Made by a program: the position numbers and the translations under genes | Shown: piece by piece, positions 8,563 through 12,317 of the stretch | Layout: each line of letters starts with the position of its first letter | Numbering within the stretch: position 1 is the first letter of the stretch | Source: Cochliopodium minus | Taxonomy: Eukaryota > Discosea > Himatismenida > Cochliopodiidae | DNA length: 12,317 nt | Reading direction: 5' to 3' | Assembly: GCA_024220525.1 (NCBI GenBank) | Contig: JAMYWO010000050.1 | Coordinates: 186,214-198,530, forward strand | The notes under the pieces: generated by a model | Database searches by the model: none | What the model was told of the DNA's origin: nothing | The model's input: the letters and a program-made list of their open reading frames with translations, nothing else

Positions 8563-8644
8563 ATGTCCAAAATATTGCAACTTTGTAAGCGGATTTAAAG
8601 TTTTTACCAACAAATTTTAACTGTGTTGTAATATTTTTGGACAT
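8563..8644. repeat. 82-bp terminal-inverted-repeat hairpin (MITE-like or 3'UTR stem)
   Basis: The left arm ATGTCCAAAATATTGCAAC (8563-8581) and the right arm GTTGTAATATTTTTGGACAT (8625-8644) are reverse complements apart from one extra A and one substitution. The internal spacer is 43 bases. TA dinucleotides flank both ends at a few bases' distance. It starts 13 bases after the amidohydrolase stop codon, so it would lie in that gene's 3'UTR. It could be a small non-autonomous transposon relic or an RNA 3'-end structure. Confidence 0.6.
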
Positions 8645-8808
8645 ACATATAAAAAAAAAATATATAAATTTTTTTTTTAATATTTTCTTGTTTTGTTGAA
8701 TCATTTTATAAAATTCAAGACAAATATCAAATATTCTCTTCCAATCTATAAATATCAGATATATTTTAAAGATATCGTTTATTTTTTTTTCAATTATTTT
8801 TCAAAACA

Positions 8809-8825
8809 TTCGTAAATTTTACGAA
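8809..8825. repeat. Palindrome TTCGTAAA-t-TTTACGAA
   Basis: Perfect 8-bp arms around a single central base in spacer DNA. It includes two CG dinucleotides, uncommon in this sequence. Function unknown. Confidence 0.4.
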
Positions 8826-9589
8826 ATTAAATTTAAATCTCCTTTGTCAAACGAAATTAAATATATGCTTGTAGGAAAACTCCTTTTGAATAAAAAAGTA
8901 AAAATAATCTCAATATTTTCTCAAATTGAAGTAAAAATATTTCTCTATTTAACAACTCCAATTTATAATTATCTCCCAATTAAAATTTCTGATTTATTTC
9001 GACAAAGAAATTTGATAGAAGATTTCTTTAAATTGATTTAATAAATTTTGGGATTTCTTAGAGGTTACTTTCTAAATGTGTTATGATTTTAGTTTCTTAT
9101 TTTTTCCTTATGTCAATTTTAAACAAAGCATCTCAATCCCTCTCACTTTTCACTTTCCCGAAAAGAAAAAAAAAAATTATTTTACATAAAATTATTTTTA
9201 TTATTTCCTCTGCTTAAAAATAATTAATATTTTTGAAAGCTTTAATCTTATAAATCAAAAAAATCTCAAAAAAGCTTATTGCATAATTCCCAAGTTTTTT
9301 GTTTTTTTGATCTGTTCCTCAATGTGTGCAAAAAAATAAAATTTTATTTATCGAACTTAAACTTCTGAATTTAAAAATTTTAAGAAAAAATAAAATAGAA
9401 AGGCAGTCTATTTTTTTTTTTTTTTAAGAAATCATTAGTTTAACAATTGGTTACTTTTAAAATATATAGAATCTGACTGTTTTTATTTTTCTTTATCATT
9501 TTCAAATAAACAAAATTAGATTTGTATAATAAAAAAATAAATTAATAATTTAAATATCTTTACAATATAAAAAAATAATTTTTATCCCA

Positions 9590-9606
9590 GTTACTTATTG
9601 AGTAAC
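9590..9606. repeat. Inverted repeat GTTACT-tattg-AGTAAC
   Basis: Perfect 6-bp arms, about 165 bases before the start of zinc-finger gene 2 and 50 bases before the GCGGAAAA palindrome. Possible promoter element; weak evidence alone. Confidence 0.3.
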
Positions 9607-9655
9607 ATATGTGAATAATTATGAAACTATAAAGCATCTAACTTCTATTCTTGTT

Positions 9656-9674
9656 GCGGAAAATCATTTTCCGC
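9656..9674. promoter_or_regulatory. GC-containing palindrome (E2F-like half-sites) upstream of zinc-finger gene 2
   Basis: GCGGAAAA-tca-TTTTCCGC has perfect 8-bp arms, 95 bases before the start codon at 9769. Each arm differs at one position from the E2F/DP consensus TTTSSCGC. Four C/G bases per arm are striking in this A/T-rich spacer. A factor-binding site is plausible; the E2F link is inference. Confidence 0.45.
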
Positions 9675-9768
9675 TTATTTTATTAATGAAATATTACCAA
9701 CAAAAACAAAAAATAAAAAAAAATTTAAAATAAATTTATTTAAAAAAAATCACAGAATAGTGTGAGAG

Positions 9769-11163
9769 ATGGATCAAGAATTGAAAGATAAAGGTACAAA
9801 AAAAAATATTAAAATATATAAACTTTGAAATATAAATTTTAAACAAAAGATATTTTTTATATTTTGTGTTTAGAAATTTATAAATAAAAATAATAATTTT
9901 TTTTTTTTTTGAATTTATTTATCTTTTTTTTATGACGAAAAACAAGATATTCAATAATTTTTTTCTTTCCAAAATTTTGCTTATAATGAACAACAAAAAA
10001 ATATAGAGATAAAGAGGAGAACAAGAACATACAAATCTACAAATCCAACAAAGATAATAAATGATGGATGGTGCCATCAATGCAAGATAAAGCAGCCAGA
10101 AGTATTGGCATGTGTAAACTTTTGGAAGAACAGAAAGAATAAGAAATGCAATGGAAAATATTGCCCCAAATGCATAGATAAACACTATAATGAGGATTAT
10201 GAAAAGTTGAAGTCTCAAGAAGAATGGATTTGCTATTCATGTGAATATATATGCAAGTGCGCATCTTGCAAGAGGAAGAGGGGATCTTATGTTTGCAGAA
10301 GGAAAACTCCGAACGGTAAAAAGATGAAGGGAGAGATTGGTGAGGAGGACAGTGAGTGTGATGGCCAATATGCGCCTCAATACGATCAATTTGAAGATAG
10401 ATATGAAAAGGAAAATCAACACGTTGAATATAACCAGTCATTAACTCATCAACATAATCAATATTATTCTACTCAGCAACAGCAGCAATATATGACTCAA
10501 TACTATCCTCAATATATAGATAATTCTCAACAACATCAATATATGAGTCAACATCTTGGATATGTGCCACCACAATATCAAATTGAAACCAAAATATTAT
10601 ATAATAATGTTGATCCACAGCCAAATGAAAATCATACCTTTGATTATAACAACATCCAATACAATAATAATAATTATAATACACATCAACAATATATACA
10701 GTACGATAATGAAATAGCCGATCCTGGTCAACATAACGAACCATATCCCATCGAGCCCAACATTAGCAATCATAATGTCAATATGATCCCACAGATGGAA
10801 TCCCAGCTTCCATCCATCAGCAATCTCTTCAATCTCTTCACATCTCAAGAGCTTCCCAACATCTATAACCATCCCAACAACATCTATCAGCCATCCCAAC
10901 AACAATCCAGACTTGATCATGATTTTTTCAGAATCCCCATCTCTTTCAAGAAGGGTCTTCCTCCTATCAGAGATAGATCCAAGCTTTCCTTCCTCATAAA
11001 TAATTTGGAAGAGGAGATCTCCGCTGATAATAATAATCAAGAGGAAAATCCCACTTCCAACATCACTCACAATCCTCTTGCTTCCAATAACGATGAAAAT
11101 AATATAAATAATACACCTAATAATAATCCTCTTCCTATTCATTTAAAGAAAGAGCCCAAATGA
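9769..11163 (+). CDS. CDCA7-like zf-4CXXC_R1 zinc-finger protein 2 with Q/N/Y-rich tail, 393 aa, 2 exons
   Basis: Exon 1 9769-9793 (MDQELKDK plus G), intron 9794-10006, exon 2 10007-11163, TGA stop (1182 nt). Residues C31-C96 form the same 11-Cys zinc-finger domain as the gene at 3799-4948, aligned without a gap (GWCHQCK, CVNFWK, GKYC-KC, KHY, W-CYSC, CKC--CKR). It is preceded by the basic motif KRRTRTYK and followed by a Lys/Arg-rich segment (about 97-115), both possible nuclear signals. An acidic patch follows, then about 200 residues rich in Gln, Asn, Tyr and His (from about 129), of prion-like composition. Next is a more ordered, hydrophobic/basic segment with FRIPISFKKGLPPIRDRS, and an Asn-rich end. 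Inferred role: nuclear chromatin or DNA binding, as for CDCA7-family proteins. Without exon 1 there is no upstream in-frame ATG before the domain: TAG and TAA close other frames, which supports the splice. Confidence 0.9.
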
Positions 11164-11491
11164 AATTAATAATTACCAACTTGAAAAAATTTTGAGAGTA
11201 AGATTGTATCTTTTGATAGAAAAATTAAAAAAAAAAAACGATTTAAAATATTCCCTTATTAATTCCTATTATTAGTGCTAAATATACTTTTTCGACTCAA
11301 ATATAAACTTTATATGGATAAGGGATGGAATGTTAATAAAAAATAATTTTGTTGGAATATCAAATAGATATCTTCTCTATTTGATTTGAAGAAAAAATTA
11401 ATTCTCCTCTCTTTGCAAAAAAAAAAATAAAATTATTTTTTTTTTCGTTTAATAATCTTATTCTCATCTTTTTAATTCTAAATATTCTCCC
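11164..11491. other. Convergent spacer between zinc-finger gene 2 and nucleoside hydrolase
   Basis: It separates the stop codons of two converging genes, so it should hold both 3'UTRs. It contains the hairpin at 11359-11385 and poly(A)/poly(T) runs, and no recognised frame. Confidence 0.6.
11359..11385. terminator. Hairpin between convergent genes
   Basis: ATCAAATAGA (11359-11368) and TCTATTTGAT (11376-11385) form perfect 10-bp arms with a 7-base loop, about midway between the two convergent stop codons. It may be a 3'-end structure for either transcript; no function is shown. Confidence 0.4.
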
Positions 11492-12185
11492 TTATTTGGA
11501 GTAAGTAGAGATTTGATCTCTATAGAAATCCAAAGCCTTCTGAACATCAATGTCCAACAAAACAGTTACATTGGCCTTCTCATCAAAGCGGTTTTTCCTC
11601 AAGTCGCACACCGTCATACCAACACTAATATCCTCGACAGTCAAAACAGTTACTTTGACAAGTTTAGAGTCGGTAAACAAATCAGGTTTGATGACAGAAA
11701 AAACTTTGCGCAGTAAATTTAAAAAAGATAAAATTATAAAAAATGAAAAAAAAGATTAAAAAAAGATTAAAAAAGATAAAATTATAAAAATAAAATAAAT
11801 TCAATTTAAATTGAAATAATTAAATTTTTTTTTTTAAAAAATAAAATACCTGCAGTTGGATCGTGGCAGTAGATATGATCTGATCCCATTTTCTTGCTGA
11901 ATTTGAGGTACTGTCTGCTGATGAGCTCAATGAACTTTCCCACCTCGTTCAATTTGGCCAAATTTAAGAAATAATCCTTTTAAAAAAAAAATAAACAAGA
12001 AATTTCATTTTTGTTGATTTTATTTTTATTATTTTATTTTTATCAATTATATTTTTTATTTAGTTTTTTTATTTTTTTATTTTTTTTTTACCTCATTCAT
12101 CGTCATTTTGTGGGTCACATTGAGGGGAGACATGAATATTTTCCAATCAGATCCGAGGACTATTTTGGCGGCCTCTGGGTCATCA
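11492..12185 (-). CDS. Inosine/uridine-preferring nucleoside hydrolase, C-terminal part (5' end beyond window)
   Basis: Minus-strand exons 12185-12092, 11976-11850 and 11703-11492 join in frame (433 nt, about 144 aa, TAA stop). The enzyme family cleaves the N-glycosidic bond of ribonucleosides in purine/pyrimidine salvage. Visible family blocks are DDPEAAKIVL (the DPEAA helix after the substrate-binding Asn, which would be in the missing exon), MSPLNVTHK, YCHDPTAV with the conserved His-Asp pair that contacts substrate and Ca2+, and the C-terminal GMTVCD strand. The N-terminal DTDxxxDD calcium motif is outside the window. The upstream acceptor is CAG at 12188-12186. No usable GT donor exists on this strand from 12193 to 12317, so that intron continues past the edge. 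Nothing in the visible half suggests a pseudogene. Confidence 0.88.
11719..11790. repeat. 24-base direct repeat within a nucleoside hydrolase intron
   Basis: An identical 24-base A-rich unit containing AAAGATAAAATTATAAA occurs at 11719-11742 and 11767-11790, with AAAGATTAAAA units between. It lies inside the last intron (11849-11704, minus strand). Probably slippage-derived low complexity. Confidence 0.6.
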
Positions 12186-12317
12186 CTGAATCAAACCATA
12201 TAAATAAATTAAATTAATTTATTTTTTATTTCATTTTCAATTTTATATTTATTTTTTATTTATTTTTTCTTTTTGAAAAGAATTTTGCCAAAAATCCAGC
12301 CTTCTTTTTAGTATTTG

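Larger units (their letters stand above)
8550..9768. other. Spacer (1.2 kb) between amidohydrolase and zinc-finger gene 2
   Basis: It begins with the inverted-repeat hairpin at 8563-8644. The palindrome TTCGTAAA-t-TTTACGAA is at 8809-8825. A 58-codon ATG frame at 8865-9041 is judged a chance opening: its residues are almost all those expected from A/T-rich codons and it matches nothing known to me. The right end (about 9580-9768) carries two inverted repeats and is the likely promoter of the next gene. A short upstream ATG frame (15 codons) lies at 9686-9733. Confidence 0.5.

Noticed and set aside
8865-9041. 58-codon ATG frame in the spacer
   Set aside because: Residues are mostly I, K, F, L and N/Y as expected from A/T-rich chance frames; no motif and no support for flanking exons.
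9276-9345. Minus-strand frame reading AHIEEQIKKTKNLGIMQ
   Set aside because: Looks coding-like but is about 23 codons, has no ATG at its start, and no AG acceptor precedes it.
10597-11142. 181-codon open frame on the - strand over zinc-finger gene 2
   Set aside because: It is antisense to the Q/N-rich tail; CAA/AAT-rich coding gives few stops on the opposite strand, and the product is an Ile-rich string without motifs.
1-12317. Ciliate-type stop reassignment
   Set aside because: Gln is encoded by CAA/CAG in conserved domains, and TAA and TGA both end genes at family-appropriate lengths.

Overview
The window looks like nuclear DNA from a very A+T-rich microbial eukaryote, probably an amoeboid protist; I cannot name the species. 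Homopolymer A and T runs fill the introns and spacers. Genes are split by short GT...AG introns of about 55-440 bases, two proteins carry Asn- or Gln/Asn-rich tails, and the standard code is used (TGA and TAA are both true stops). No bacterial operons, rRNA, tRNA, CRISPR or transposase was found.

Layout from left to right: (1) a complete seven-exon annexin of 324 residues, + strand, 62-2037; (2) a four-exon gene of 196 residues, + strand, 2327-3382, encoding a small protein with ribonuclease-inhibitor-type leucine-rich repeats and a predicted N-myristoylated start; (3) CDCA7-like zinc-finger gene 1, + strand, 3799-4948, whose tiny first exon I infer by comparison with its paralogue; (4) a 1.6 kb spacer with palindromes and low-complexity DNA; (5) a seven-exon amidohydrolase-2-family gene of 291 residues, + strand, 6541-8549, resembling a bacterial clade that lacks the usual HxH metal motif; (6) a 1.2 kb spacer with a terminal-inverted-repeat hairpin just after the amidohydrolase and two short GC-containing inverted repeats before the next gene; (7) CDCA7-like zinc-finger gene 2, + strand, 9769-11163, with a long Q/N/Y-rich tail; (8) the 3' part of a nucleoside hydrolase on the - strand, 12185-11492, whose first half lies beyond the right edge.

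The genes do not form an obvious pathway. The clearest relationship is between the two CDCA7-like genes. They share an ungapped 11-cysteine domain, an intron at the same place and phase, and a stretch of similar intron sequence, so they are paralogues separated by the amidohydrolase. The exon joins were worked out by hand from reading frame, GT/AG sites and family alignment, so precise boundaries are predictions. The most notable observations are the hidden first exons of the LRR gene and zinc-finger gene 1, the altered metal site of the amidohydrolase, a 9-base motif (GATATTCAA) found five times and only in introns, and hairpins placed at two 5' splice sites.
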